Shown: in pieces, positions 34,430 to 43,853 of the stretch
Numbering within the stretch: position 1 is the first letter of the stretch
Layout of the letters: each line of letters opens with the position of its first letter
Assembly (NCBI GenBank): GCA_049511415.1
Contig: JBEKYC010000013.1
Span: 1-64,000 of the forward strand
Direction: 5' to 3'
From: Bog-159 sp049511415
GTDB lineage: Bacteria > Acidobacteriota > Terriglobia > Bryobacterales > Bryobacteraceae
Length of the DNA: 64,000 nucleotides
The notes under the pieces: model-generated
What the model was told of the DNA's origin: nothing
What the model saw: the letters and a program-made list of their open reading frames with translations, nothing else
Databases searched by the model: none
Made by a program: the position numbers and the translations under genes

Positions 34430-35496
34430 GTCACACTGGCGGGCGCCGGCGGCAGCCCAACCACCGTCACATGGCGTCTGCGGATGCGCCGGTACACCAC
34501 CCGGATCAGCGCCAGCACTGGGACCGAAAGAAAAGCGCCCGGAATGCCCGCGATCTCGGCGCCGGCGAATACCCCGAACAACACCAGCAAAGGATGCAAT
34601 TGGACGCCGGCCCGCATGACAAAAGGAGCCAGACCATAATCCTGGAAAACGCGATAGATCAGCAGGAAAATCAGTGCGCCCACTATCGGGCCGCTGCTCG
34701 CCGCGGTCACGATCAGGATGATAACGCCGGCCGTAACCGGGCCTATCATCGGTACGATCTCCAGCGCGGCCGCCACGGCTGCCAGCAGAATGCTGTAGGG
34801 CACCCGCAAAATGGAAAAGAAAATCGAGTACGACGTGAAAGTGGCAAACGAAAGCGTCAGCAGCGACCGCATGTACTGGGCCAGCAACAAATTCACGTCC
34901 GCCAGCAGATCGTCTACCAGCGTGCGCTGCCATTCGTCGTCTATCAAATCCAAAAAGTGCCGCGGAATCTCCCGGCCATCCTTCAGGAAGAAGAATCCGA
35001 GAATAGGAACAATGACTACGTAAACGATGTTGCCCGCTACACTGAGAATCTTGGCTCCCACGTTCGGCAGGTAAGCGAACAGGCTTCCGGAGCTCTTGGC
35101 GATCTGCCCCTGCACAGCTTGCACGATTTGCTGCTTGAGCGAATTGGCGCTCGCCGGAATGGCCGGCGCCGGCTGTCGCAGTTTGTCCAGCAGCGCCGGC
35201 ATCGATTTGGCTAGTGCATTGGCCTGCTCGATGGCCCGCGATCCGATCTGTGTAATCGCCACGAACAGCACACCGATGAAGATGACATAGGCGATGCCCA
35301 GAGCCCAGTTCCGCGTGCGGTCGGCCGGAATCAGGCGGTCAATCATGTTGACCAGCGGTGCTAACAGGTAGGCAAACAGCAGTGCCACGATGAAGAGGAA
35401 CAAAGTCCGCCGCATCAAATACACCAGACACATCAGCAGCAGCACCAGGGATGCCGTCCAGGTGTAGCGCGCGGCGCGCTTATCAATGCCCAGCAT
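34426..35496 (-). CDS. AI-2E family transporter (PerM/TqsA-like)
   Basis: 356 residues, about eight TM helices. Typical segments are LFLFIVALLFAYLLAPLVNM (N-terminal), a helical hairpin region at ~90-150, then VIVPILGFFFLKDGREIPRH, VPYSILLAAVAAALEIVPMI and GPVTAGVIILIV, and a late HPLLVLFGVFAGAEIAGIPG. This is the PF01594 family, which includes TqsA (autoinducer-2 export) and Na+(Li+)/H+ antiporters, so substrate cannot be assigned. The order of genes on the minus strand is CorC-like, AI-2E, HupE-like, with gaps of 20 nt and an overlap of 4 nt, probably one operon. Confidence 0.88.
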   Translation of the reverse strand: MLGIDKRAARYTWTASLVLLLMCLVYLMRRTLFLFIVALLFAYLLAPLVNMIDRLIPADRTRNWALGIAYVIFIGVLFVAITQIGSRAIEQANALAKSMPALLDKLRQPAPAIPASANSLKQQIVQAVQGQIAKSSGSLFAYLPNVGAKILSVAGNIVYVVIVPILGFFFLKDGREIPRHFLDLIDDEWQRTLVDDLLADVNLLLAQYMRSLLTLSFATFTSYSIFFSILRVPYSILLAAVAAALEIVPMIGPVTAGVIILIVTAASSGPIVGALIFLLIYRVFQDYGLAPFVMRAGVQLHPLLVLFGVFAGAEIAGIPGAFLSVPVLALIRVVYRRIRRRHVTVVGLPPAPASVT

Positions 35497-35516
35497 AATC
35501 GCCTGTAGGCATTCTA

Positions 35517-36890
35517 TCAGGGGCGGGGCGGCGGGGCGGACGCCGGCTTCTTGTTGTCTGCCAGAGTCTCGACGCGCACCCGGGCGATGCGGTTGCGCTC
35601 CATCTCCAGCACCGTGTAGCGCCGTCCGCCATACTCCACGTGTTCGCTGGCGTGTGGAATGTAGCCCAACCGGTACAGCAGGAAACCTGCCAGCGTCTCG
35701 AAGCCCGCCTCGGCCGGTATTTCGATACCGTACTCGGTTTCCAGATCGCGAATGCGTGTGGCCCCGTCCAGTTCCACTTCGCCCTTATCCGCACCGGGCG
35801 GGGCCTGGCTGGTTTCGTCGTACTCGTCCTGGATCGGCCCCACGATCTGTTCCAGAACGTCTTCCACCGTAACCAGCCCCCCGATGGTGCCGAATTCGTC
35901 CACCACCATGGCCATATGCGATCGGCCCTGCTGGAACTCGGCCAGCATCTGGCCCACGGGTTTGGTCTCGGGCACCACCAGGTGCTTGCGCAGCAGCCGG
36001 CGGATCCGGAACGCGCGGCTGGGACGGCCCACCCGAATGGCCTCCCGCCGCTCCTCCCAGACCGGCAGCAGGTCCTTGTAATGCAGCAGGCCGATAATCT
36101 GTTCCGGCTTGCCTTCGTAAACCGGTACCCGCGAATGCTGATGCTCGACCATGGCCCGTAATACCTCGTCGAGGCTAGCTTCGGCCGAGACCGAGATGAT
36201 ATCCTTGCGCGGCACCATGATCTCGCGCACGGATAAATCGCCCAGATCCAGTACCCGGTGGATCATGTCTTCCTGGGCTTCCGGCAGATAGCCCAAGCCC
36301 CGGCTCGACGTCACGATCAACTTCAGTTCTTCGGCCGAGTGGCCGCCCGTGCGATGGTGCCCGCCGGCGCGTAACAGATTCGTAATCGCGCCGCTGGACT
36401 TCTCAATCACCAGCACGAAGGCGATGGAAATGCGGTAGAACACCAGCAAGACCGGCGCCACCGCCAGGGCCAGCCGGTCCGCCGTGGCGATCGCCAGATT
36501 TTTGGGCACCACCTCGCCAATCACCACGTGCAAATAGCTAATGGCCAGAAATGCCAACACCAGATTGGCGCCGCGTACCACGGCTGCCGCCGTCGGACCC
36601 CAAGCCGGATGCACCACCGATTCGATGATGTGGAATAGCGTTTCTTCGCCCGCCCAGCCTAAACCCAGACTGCTCAGCGTGACGCCGACTTGCGTCATGG
36701 AAAGCAGGCGCTGTGGATTTGCCAACAGGCTGAGAGCGGCATTCGCCCCGGACTTTCCCTCTGCCGCGAGCTGCCGCAGCCTCGACCCGCGCACCGAGAG
36801 CAGGGCTACTTCCGCTGCGGCAAAAAAGCCGTTCAAGGCAATCAGCAGCGCCACCAGAATCAGTCGAAATCCAAGGTACGATTGGTGCAT
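35517..36890 (-). CDS. CNNM/CorC-HlyC family membrane protein (hemolysin-like ion transporter)
   Basis: 457 residues. Residues ~1-190 are the DUF21/CNNM membrane domain (LILVALLIALNGFFAAAEVA, LLSVRGSRLRQLA, SMTQVGVTLSSLGLGW). A CBS pair follows at ~215-340 (VREIMVPRKDIISVSAEASL, HQHSRVPVYEGKPEQIIGLL, MAMVVDEFGTIGGLVTVEDV). The end is a CorC_HlyC/transporter-associated domain (GATRIRDLETEYGIEIPAEA). Family members move Mg2+, Co2+ or Na+ and are regulated by adenine nucleotide at the CBS domains. Length and order are standard. Confidence 0.92.
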   Translation of the reverse strand: MHQSYLGFRLILVALLIALNGFFAAAEVALLSVRGSRLRQLAAEGKSGANAALSLLANPQRLLSMTQVGVTLSSLGLGWAGEETLFHIIESVVHPAWGPTAAAVVRGANLVLAFLAISYLHVVIGEVVPKNLAIATADRLALAVAPVLLVFYRISIAFVLVIEKSSGAITNLLRAGGHHRTGGHSAEELKLIVTSSRGLGYLPEAQEDMIHRVLDLGDLSVREIMVPRKDIISVSAEASLDEVLRAMVEHQHSRVPVYEGKPEQIIGLLHYKDLLPVWEERREAIRVGRPSRAFRIRRLLRKHLVVPETKPVGQMLAEFQQGRSHMAMVVDEFGTIGGLVTVEDVLEQIVGPIQDEYDETSQAPPGADKGEVELDGATRIRDLETEYGIEIPAEAGFETLAGFLLYRLGYIPHASEHVEYGGRRYTVLEMERNRIARVRVETLADNKKPASAPPPRP

Positions 36891-37079
36891 GAATCGGCCA
36901 AAGCCGGAATTCCCATTTTAGGCGTTAGGCGGCGTTCTGCATTTCACAGAATGCTGCTAACCTTAGCGGCTCCGCGTGCGTCTGTATAGGTAACTCCGTT
37001 ACACCTGGCGGGCGCTGGCTCACCGTATCCCTAAGGCCTCGCGCCCGCATTCATCCCGCCACTTGGCGGGTGGGCAGAC
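36891..37079. other. 189-bp intergenic region with a GC-rich hairpin
   Basis: No gene is seen. CCCGCC (37055-37060), loop ACTT and GGCGGG (37065-37070) form a 6-bp GC stem 10 nt downstream of the frameshifted substrate-binding-protein gene (minus strand). No T-run follows on that strand, so a role as terminator is possible but not typical. The remainder should carry the promoter of the CorC-like operon. Confidence 0.45.
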
Positions 37080-38235
37080 CTACTCATCGCGTGTGGGACC
37101 AATAGGAGCCCAATCCTGACCGTCAAACCGGATCAAAAACAATTGCTTGATCGGCTGATAATCCGTCGGACTAGTTGTGATTTTAATACCGAAACGCAGC
37201 ATTCCAAGTTCCAAATTCAGGCTGGCCGCCTGTTTCATCACATTCGCGCGCGTCAGATTATCGCCGCACTTCTGTAGCACTTCCGTCACCGTCTGCGCCA
37301 CTTCGTAACCATAGACATAGTTGGCGTCCCGCAGGTTCGCCTCCGGATTATACTTGCCCATCCACTCGACAAACGCCCGCACCGCCGGGTCTTGCCTGGA
37401 TTGCGGTGTCAGCCAGCCCTTCGACCTGGCATTCGTGATCACCCCGGCAGCCTTCTTAAGCCCGGCTGGCTCCAGGAACGCGGTGACCGAGAGGGAGGCG
37501 TTCGGTATGAACTGCAGCGGATGCCAGCCGATGTCGTAAGCTTTCCTAATGGCGCGGGTAGCCAGCCGGCCCACCGCCAGATTCATGAATACATCCGCGC
37601 CCGAGTTCTGCAGCGACACAACCTGCGCGTCGAACCCTTCCGGAGCGGCGTAATCGAAGGATGCCTCCTTCACGATCATGGCCGCCGCTTTTCCGCCGAA
37701 GCCCTCCCGAATGCCGCTCAGCCACTCCTGGCCGGATTCATCCCGCGCGAAGAGAATCCCGACTTTCGCATTCGGTCTGGTCCGCAAAACATACCGCGCA
37801 TACGCCAGGCCCTCCGTCCGCTTGCTGGTTTGAAAGCCCATGGTCCACGGAAAGCGCGCCGGATCGTCGAACGCCGCATCCGTAGCCGCGACGAAAAGCT
37901 GTGGAACCCGTTTTTCGTTCAGGTAAGGGCGCAGCGCCATATTGACCGCGCTTCCCCAGATACCCGCAGTCAGCAGAACCTGATCCTGTTCCACGAGTTG
38001 GTGTACCAGTGTCACGGCCCGTATCCGATACCGAATCCAGGCTGATGAATTTGATCTTACGGCCGTGGATGCCGCCCTGCTCATTCACCATCTGAAAGTA
38101 CGCCGCCTCGGCTCGCCCCGTGGCGCCGTACTCCGAGAACCCGCCCGTATAGGGCATCACGTTGCCGATCTTGATTTCGTTGTCCGCGCCCGCCAGCACG
38201 AACACGAAGACAAAGGCAGCGGCCCATCGGAACAT
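37080..38235 (-). pseudogene. LivK-type periplasmic substrate-binding protein, frameshifted
   Basis: Starts at ATG 38235 with a signal peptide (MFRWAAAFVFVFVLAGADNE). The type-1 periplasmic fold begins normally: IKIGNVMPYTGGFSEYGATG, YFQMVNEQGGIHGRKIKFIS. Around 38022-38040 the sense frame changes by one base, and the rest (VTLVHQLVEQDQVLLTAGIW, VPQLFVAATDAAFDDPARFP, FMNLAVGRLATRAIRKAYDI) continues to the stop at 37080. Joined, the two parts give a ~384-residue branched-chain amino-acid-type ABC binding protein, normal length. It is a recent pseudogene or a sequencing error. No permease or ATPase genes are adjacent, so it may act as an orphan receptor. It follows pyrC by 13 nt. Confidence 0.8.
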
Positions 38236-38248
38236 ATGAAATGACCGG

Positions 38249-39538
38249 CTAAGAGCCTTCTCCACTCGGCCAAACCACCTTCCCGCCCACGATCGTGGCC
38301 ACCGGCCCGCCCGTGAATTCGTGCCCGTCAAACGGTGAATTCCGGCTCTTGGAGAACGACGCATTCACGTCATACTTCCATTCCACACTGGTGCTGAAAA
38401 TGGTGACGTCCGCCGCGGCGCCCGCCGCCAGCGTGCCGCGATCCAGATGCAGCACGCGCGCCGGTCCGATGGTGAACAGTTCCACCAGCCGCGTCAGCGT
38501 AATCTTGCCCGGGTGGACCAGATGTTCCAATGCCAGACCTAATGCCGTCTCGAGCCCGATAATGCCGAACGGGCATTTTTCGAACTCCTGCATTTTTTCG
38601 CTGCCGGGATGCGGCGCGTGATCCGTCGCGATAACGTCCACCGCGCCCGAAACGATGCCATCCACCACCGCGACGGCATCGCAGGCGCTCCGCAGCGGCG
38701 GCTTCATTTTGTAGTTACTGTCGTAGGGCGGCATGCACCCGTCGTGCAGTGCGAAGTGATGCGGCGTGACCTCGCAGGTCACCGGCAGCCCGCGTTGTTT
38801 GGCATACGCGACCATGGCCATGGCGTTTCGTGTAGAAATGTGCGCCACGTGAAAACGCGCTCCGGTCAACTCCGCCAGCAGAATGTCGCGCGCCACCATC
38901 ACGTCCTCGGAACTCGCCGGTATGCCCCGCAGCCCCAGCCGCACGGATTCGTAGCCTTCGTGCATATCGCCGCCCGCGCTCAGGTTCAGATCTTCGCAGT
39001 GATCGATTACCGGCAGGTCAAAGGAGCGCGCAAACTCCATCGCCCGGCGCATCACCCGCGCATTCATGACCGGCCGGCCATCGTCTGAAATGGCCACCAC
39101 CCCCGCCGCCTTCATGGACCCGATCGCCGCCAGTTCCTCGCCCGCGCTGTTCTTGGTGATGGCGCCGATCGGAAAAACATTCGTCACCGCCAACTTGCGC
39201 GCGCGCTCGATAATGTAGCTGGTGACCGTGGCATTGTCGTTCACCGGCAGCGTATTGGGCATCGAGCAGATCGAGGTGAATCCGCCCGCCGCCGCCGCCC
39301 GTGCCCCGGTTTCGATGGTTTCCGCGTGCTCGATACCCGGCTCGCGCAGGTGTACGTGCATGTCGATGAATCCTGGCGCCACGATCAAACCCGCCGCGTC
39401 GAAAGTCCCCGCGCCGGCTGCTTCCAGATTCGGTCCTACGCCTTCGATACTGCCGTCGCGAATGAGCACATCGGCCAGCATATCGGTTGCCGAGGCCGGG
39501 TCAATCACCCGTCCGCCCTTGATGAGAAGTTGTGACAT
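38249..39538 (-). CDS. pyrC: Dihydroorotase
   Basis: 429 residues from ATG 39538. Metal and catalytic motifs of class I dihydroorotase are present: APGFIDMHVHLREPGIEHAE (HxH metal ligands), SMPNTLPVNDN, LPVIDHCEDLNLS, ARFHVAHISTRNAM, CEVTPHHFAL and DVIATDHAPHPGSEK (catalytic Asp). It cyclises carbamoyl-aspartate to dihydroorotate in pyrimidine synthesis. Its ATG overlaps the stop of pyrB (ATGA, 39535-39538 on the minus strand), so the pair is translationally coupled. The length suits an active zinc enzyme rather than an inactive PyrC-like partner. Confidence 0.94.
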   Translation of the reverse strand: MSQLLIKGGRVIDPASATDMLADVLIRDGSIEGVGPNLEAAGAGTFDAAGLIVAPGFIDMHVHLREPGIEHAETIETGARAAAAGGFTSICSMPNTLPVNDNATVTSYIIERARKLAVTNVFPIGAITKNSAGEELAAIGSMKAAGVVAISDDGRPVMNARVMRRAMEFARSFDLPVIDHCEDLNLSAGGDMHEGYESVRLGLRGIPASSEDVMVARDILLAELTGARFHVAHISTRNAMAMVAYAKQRGLPVTCEVTPHHFALHDGCMPPYDSNYKMKPPLRSACDAVAVVDGIVSGAVDVIATDHAPHPGSEKMQEFEKCPFGIIGLETALGLALEHLVHPGKITLTRLVELFTIGPARVLHLDRGTLAAGAAADVTIFSTSVEWKYDVNASFSKSRNSPFDGHEFTGGPVATIVGGKVVWPSGEGS

Positions 39539-40446
39539 CAGCCGATCACCCGCTCCAGCACCGCCATGCGCACGGCGACGCCGTTTTCCACCTGGTTCAG
39601 TATGACCGAACGCTGCGAATCCGCCACTTCCGACGACAGCTCCCGCCCGCGGTTGATGGGCCCGGGATGCATCACGATGGCATCCGGCTTGGCCAGCGCC
39701 AGGTGCTGCAGCGTCAGCCCGTAAAATTGGAAGTACTCGCTCGCCGGGAAAGCCGCCTCGTGCTGCCGCTCCAGTTGCACGCGCAGCATCATGATGACAT
39801 CGGCGTCCCGGATGGCCTCCCGAATATCGTTGGTGAGCACCACCCCCGGCGCGATCCGCGCCAGTTCCCGCGGCAGGAGCGAAGCCGGTCCGCACAACAC
39901 GATCTGCGAGCCGAATTTCGAAAGCAGATAAACATTCGACCGCGCCACCCGGCTGTGCGCGATATCGCCGATGATGGCCACGCGCAGCCCTTCCAGGCTG
40001 TGCCGCCGGTCCAGGATAGTGCGTGCGTCCAGCAGAGCCTGCGTGGGATGTTCATGCGTGCCGTCGCCCGCGTTAATGATGGGCATGGCCAGGTAGCGCG
40101 CCAGAAAGTGCGGCGCCCCAGATGCCGAATGCCGCATCACAATCGCGTTGGGACGCATGGCTGCCAGTGTGTTGAGCGTATCCACCAGCGACTCGCCTTT
40201 CGATACGCTGGAAGCCGAAGCCGCAATCGAGACGGCATCCGCGCCCAGGCGCTTGGCGGCGATTTCAAAACTGGTGCGGGTGCGCGTCGAGGCTTCGAAG
40301 AAGAGATTCACAATCATCTTCCCGCGAAGCGTGTCCAACTTCTTCTGCGGTTGGTGCTGGACGGGTTGAAACTGCTTGGCGCGCTCCAGGATGGCTTCGA
40401 TCTCGGCGCGGTCCAGTTCTTCGATTCCGAGCATTCCTGCCGGCAT
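39538..40446 (-). CDS. pyrB: Aspartate carbamoyltransferase catalytic subunit
   Basis: 302 residues. Carbamoyl-phosphate and aspartate motifs are intact: [76 protein letters not shown] and [17 protein letters not shown]. It forms N-carbamoyl-aspartate, the first committed step of pyrimidine synthesis. A second ATG four codons in (MLGIEELDR), behind GGCAGGA, may be the real start since it matches the usual family N-terminus. It follows pyrR by 3 nt and overlaps pyrC by 1 nt at its stop. No pyrI regulatory subunit is present, so control is probably through PyrR. Confidence 0.95.
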   Translation of the reverse strand: MPAGMLGIEELDRAEIEAILERAKQFQPVQHQPQKKLDTLRGKMIVNLFFEASTRTRTSFEIAAKRLGADAVSIAASASSVSKGESLVDTLNTLAAMRPNAIVMRHSASGAPHFLARYLAMPIINAGDGTHEHPTQALLDARTILDRRHSLEGLRVAIIGDIAHSRVARSNVYLLSKFGSQIVLCGPASLLPRELARIAPGVVLTNDIREAIRDADVIMMLRVQLERQHEAAFPASEYFQFYGLTLQHLALAKPDAIVMHPGPINRGRELSSEVADSQRSVILNQVENGVAVRMAVLERVIG

Positions 40447-40449
40447 GGT

Positions 40450-41016
40450 TTAAACAGCTTCGCCCGCGGCGGTTCTTTCCACCAGCAGCACCTTCTCCAT
40501 CTCATCGATCTCCTGAAACTTCACTTCGATGATTTCGTCGTCGGTGGTCTGCACGACGCGCCCCACGAACTGCGCCTCGATGGGCAGTTCCCGGTGTCCC
40601 CGGTCGATCAGCACCAGCAGGTGTACGCGCGCCGGGCGGCCATGATCGAACAGCGCATCCAGCGCCGCGCGAATCGTCCGGCCCGTGAAAAGCACGTCGT
40701 CCATCAGGATGATGTTCTTCCCTTGCACCGGAAAGGCGATTTCGGTGGCGCTGACCACGGGTTTGATGTCCACGGTGGTTAGGTCGTCGCGGTAGAGATT
40801 GATGTCCAGAATGCCCACCGGCACGGCGCGCTTTTCGAGCGATTCGATCTTGCGCGCCAGGCGTTGCGCCAAAGGCACGCCACGACGGCGAATGCCGATG
40901 AACGCTAATTTGTCCAGATCCGGATTTTTCTCCAGAATCTCATGCGCCAGCCGCACCAGCGTGCGGTCGATTTCCGAAGCGCTCATCAGTTGGCCTTTGA
41001 GGCGTGTGAGGGGCAT
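40450..41016 (-). CDS. pyrR: PyrR: pyrimidine operon regulator / uracil phosphoribosyltransferase
   Basis: 188 residues. The PRPP-binding motif IILMDDVLFTGRTIRAALDA and the flanking LAFIGIRRRGVPLAQRLARK and LVLIDRGHRELPIEAQFVGR identify PyrR. In Gram-positive bacteria it binds pyr mRNA with UMP and causes attenuation; it also has uracil phosphoribosyltransferase activity. Only 39 nt separate it from the upstream gene on the same strand, too little for a standard attenuator, and I see no clear PyrR-binding hairpin. A second start at 40986 (MSASEIDRTLVRLAHEIL) fits the family N-terminus better and has AAAGG nearby. The order is pyrR-pyrB-pyrC. Confidence 0.93.
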   Translation of the reverse strand: MPLTRLKGQLMSASEIDRTLVRLAHEILEKNPDLDKLAFIGIRRRGVPLAQRLARKIESLEKRAVPVGILDINLYRDDLTTVDIKPVVSATEIAFPVQGKNIILMDDVLFTGRTIRAALDALFDHGRPARVHLLVLIDRGHRELPIEAQFVGRVVQTTDDEIIEVKFQEIDEMEKVLLVERTAAGEAV

Positions 41017-41055
41017 GGTCGGGTAAGCAACAGCGTAGCATAGCCGTCCCTGCTC

Positions 41056-43803
41056 CTAGCGGAACCCCGCGGTACCCTTGCCATCCACCACCAACTCGTA
41101 CGCCCCGCTCTTCCAGCCGTGCGCGCTCATTGCCAGCTTGACCGTTCGCAGCGCATCATTGCCCGCCACCACCAGAACCATATGCGCCGCGTCCAGCGGA
41201 CTCTTGCCCGCCAGCAGCAGCGCGTCCCGTTCCGACCCGTACGTTTCCCCGCCGATGCGGAACACGTCCGCGCCATAATCCAGCCCCAGACCGGCGCTCC
41301 ATGCCGCCAGCGCCGAATTGGCCTCCGGACGCCCGACAAAAATCACATCGTGCGTGCGCAACTCCGCCTCCGTCGCCTCGAAATCCTTGCGTATCGGAAC
41401 CGCGCTCTCATACATGTCCAGGAACTGATTCTGCAATTGCTCGGCGGCATATCGATTGGCGCCTGCCTCCCTCACCGTGCCGTACACCAGCATCGCGGAG
41501 CGCAGCCGGCCGCGCATGTCGGTCGTCAGGTAAACTGGACCCTCGCCCGCATCCACCGCGAACGGCACGCCCGCCTGCTCCACGAACGACTGCGCCGTCA
41601 AGGTCTTCGTCGTTTGCGCCGCAAAATAATCCCGCATCAGTTTCAGGAACGCTTCGTCGCCCATCTTCCGCCGCAGCATGTCCAGATACAACACGCCTTT
41701 GGCCCGCTCGAATTCGAATCTTCCCGCCGGCTCTGTGGCGTTCCGCGACTCGCGATATTCCACCCGCCGGATGTTCATGCGCAAGTCCAAATCGTCCGTC
41801 AACAGGTCCTGATAATACGCGGCGGAACCCGCTACGAACCAGACATCCGCCTCGCCGGCCGGCAGAATCCAGCCCTTCCAAAGCTGGTCCGCCTCGAACG
41901 CTTTATCGTGCGCCCGTTTCTCCTTGGGCGCCTCCGCCTTCGCCGCCAGCCGCGCCGTCTCATTCTCCTGAACCGCGGCGCGCAGCCCCTCGGAAGGCTC
42001 GCCACGGAAAAGCTGGTAGCCGGCTGGATACAGCCCGTCGTTCTTGGCGTAGCCGCCCCGCCCGCGATCGGGTGTCCACTCGCGTTGGTTCGGCTTGCCG
42101 ATCGCCGCCCACAACATCAGGTTCTGCGCCATGTCCGCCGTCGCGATCTTCGCATCCATGGTGGACGCGCTCACCAGCGGCGCCGTCCGGAAAGCCAGAA
42201 ATCCGAACTGTTCGTCGATCTGTCCGCGATACTTCCGATACAGGCCCTGCCACGCCTGGTCGCGCGTGTACGGCACATACGGCACATACTCCGGCGCGCC
42301 TTGCGGATCGGGCACATATTCCAGTCGCACGCCCAGATCCTTCGCGTTATTGTCTCCCCAGTAAAACCCTTCCGTCCCGCCGAACCATTCGTTCTTTGAG
42401 CTGCGCCACAGCTTCGTGCGCCCCGTGCCTAGCTCGTACATGGCGATCTCGTTGTTCTTCGCGTCGCCGATCAGCCATTCGTTCGTGTACAGGCCGTTGT
42501 TGTGCGCCCCCAGCCGCTCCACCATTTCGTCCACGTTGCCGGCGTATTGGATCGCGTCGCGCGCCCGAAATGCCACCGGCGTGCCCGCCGCGTTGAACGG
42601 CGATTGCCGGATGGTCGTCTCCGTCAGCACCATCCCCGCATCGTTCTGATACCAGTCCGTGCCGCTTTCGATGCCGCCCGGATAGCTTTGCATCAGTATG
42701 CGATGGCCTTTGACGGGCTGCACGTCCAGCATCACGTTGGTCTGCTCCGCCAGCGTCAGCGGCCACCACGTCACATGCCCGATCACCATCTTGCCGTCCC
42801 GCGTGGCCGGACCGGTGGCCGCGAACGCACTGCAATGATCCATCGCCGAATCCCGCTTGCGCTCGAAATATGACGGAGCGCCCAACGGCAGACCCTCCAG
42901 GCCCGTCGGCGTCATCGGCATGGCCTCGCCCAACTCGCCCAGTTCCACCGTCGTGTTCGCCACCACGATATCCACGAGGTCCACGCGGCGATCCAGCCAT
43001 TTGGCGCCCGCGTCCGACGCTCCGTCCGCGATGCCCTTCATCTCTTCCAGGATCTCCTGGCTGAAGCCGCGCAGGAACAGCGCATTCACCGTGGTGCGAA
43101 GCTGATCCCAGGAATCCGGATCCGCCTTGGCGCTCAGCTCGGCGGCGCAGCGCGCCAGGTATTCCGGAATCTCCCGCGCCATCAGGTGGCCGTGCTGATA
43201 GCCGCGCTCGTACGGCTGCCCTTCGATATGCAGATAAATCCAGCCCGCCCGCGGGTAGCGATAGGCTGGACCGAACGTCGTCACCGTGGCCGCCGGCGGA
43301 TCGTCCGCGGCGGCCACTTCGTCCAGTGTCACGCCCGAAAACCAGGCCTTGCCCGTAAACGCGCCGCCTTTGGCGATCGTCAGCAGGATGCGATCCTCCG
43401 CGCGGCTGGCCACGAAGCGCAGTGCCAGTCGCGTCCATGCCTGCGTGCCACCCACTGCCGCCGAATGCACGTCGAACGGCATCGAAGCCATGGTCAGCAC
43501 GGCCCCTACCGCGATCGGCGACCGGTCCAGATCCCGCACCGCCAGATTCTCCGTGCGCACCCAACCGGCCACTTCATAGCTCCTGCCGATGCGCAGCGGC
43601 ACCGGCGCGGACTGGATCGCGGCATCCGTCGAATTCCCCGCTTCCACGCGCAGCGACTTCGTGCCCTCGTGCAACACGGAGCCATCCACGGATAGCGCGC
43701 CCCGCTCGGCGGTCCAATTCCCGCTTTGTTCCATCGTGGGCCGGAACGGAGTCCCGGCATAGAGCAGGGCCGTAGCCAGAAGACAGCAGAATAGACGAAT
43801 CAC
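41056..43803 (-). CDS. Secreted C45-type Ntn-hydrolase with N-terminal carbohydrate-binding-like and C-terminal degenerate M1-like domains
   Basis: 915 residues from GTG 43803 with AAAGGAGG ten bases upstream; signal peptide VIRLFCCLLATALLYAG. Residues ~15-160 look like a galactose-binding/CBM-type jelly roll (SLRVEAGNSTDAAIQSAP, GRSYEVAGWVRTENLAV). Residues ~170-620 match C45/phospholipase-B-like hydrolases: GQPYERGYQHGHLMAREIPE, CSAFAATGPATRDGKMVIGH (likely Cys nucleophile), MQSYPGGIESGTDWYQNDAG, YTNEWLIGDAKNNEIAMYEL. Residues ~630-780 resemble an M1 peptidase (VWFVAGSAAYYQDLLTDDLD, GVLYLDMLRRKMGDEAFLKL), but HEXXH has become a HDKAFEADQLW-type sequence and the NEG glutamate is missing. So the M1 part is probably structural. 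Substrate is unknown; amide or acyl-ester cleavage is likely. Confidence 0.68.
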   Translation of the reverse strand: MIRLFCCLLATALLYAGTPFRPTMEQSGNWTAERGALSVDGSVLHEGTKSLRVEAGNSTDAAIQSAPVPLRIGRSYEVAGWVRTENLAVRDLDRSPIAVGAVLTMASMPFDVHSAAVGGTQAWTRLALRFVASRAEDRILLTIAKGGAFTGKAWFSGVTLDEVAAADDPPAATVTTFGPAYRYPRAGWIYLHIEGQPYERGYQHGHLMAREIPEYLARCAAELSAKADPDSWDQLRTTVNALFLRGFSQEILEEMKGIADGASDAGAKWLDRRVDLVDIVVANTTVELGELGEAMPMTPTGLEGLPLGAPSYFERKRDSAMDHCSAFAATGPATRDGKMVIGHVTWWPLTLAEQTNVMLDVQPVKGHRILMQSYPGGIESGTDWYQNDAGMVLTETTIRQSPFNAAGTPVAFRARDAIQYAGNVDEMVERLGAHNNGLYTNEWLIGDAKNNEIAMYELGTGRTKLWRSSKNEWFGGTEGFYWGDNNAKDLGVRLEYVPDPQGAPEYVPYVPYTRDQAWQGLYRKYRGQIDEQFGFLAFRTAPLVSASTMDAKIATADMAQNLMLWAAIGKPNQREWTPDRGRGGYAKNDGLYPAGYQLFRGEPSEGLRAAVQENETARLAAKAEAPKEKRAHDKAFEADQLWKGWILPAGEADVWFVAGSAAYYQDLLTDDLDLRMNIRRVEYRESRNATEPAGRFEFERAKGVLYLDMLRRKMGDEAFLKLMRDYFAAQTTKTLTAQSFVEQAGVPFAVDAGEGPVYLTTDMRGRLRSAMLVYGTVREAGANRYAAEQLQNQFLDMYESAVPIRKDFEATEAELRTHDVIFVGRPEANSALAAWSAGLGLDYGADVFRIGGETYGSERDALLLAGKSPLDAAHMVLVVAGNDALRTVKLAMSAHGWKSGAYELVVDGKGTAGFR

Positions 43804-43853
43804 AGACGGACAGCCTCCTTTCCGTAAGTGTAAACGACTCCGGGACAAATCCG

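Noticed and set aside
39532..40782. 416-codon plus-strand frame across pyrB and pyrR
   Set aside because: Antisense shadow of two unmistakable genes in a high-GC region; Arg/His-rich composition typical of complementary frames.
41017..41055. PyrR-binding attenuator upstream of pyrR
   Set aside because: The interval is only 39 nt, and no antiterminator/terminator pair or conserved PyrR-binding loop is visible.
41119..42399. 426-codon plus-strand frame inside the C45/M1 gene
   Set aside because: Shadow frame; low-complexity Arg/Leu composition and no start signal. The opposite strand carries the recognisable domains.
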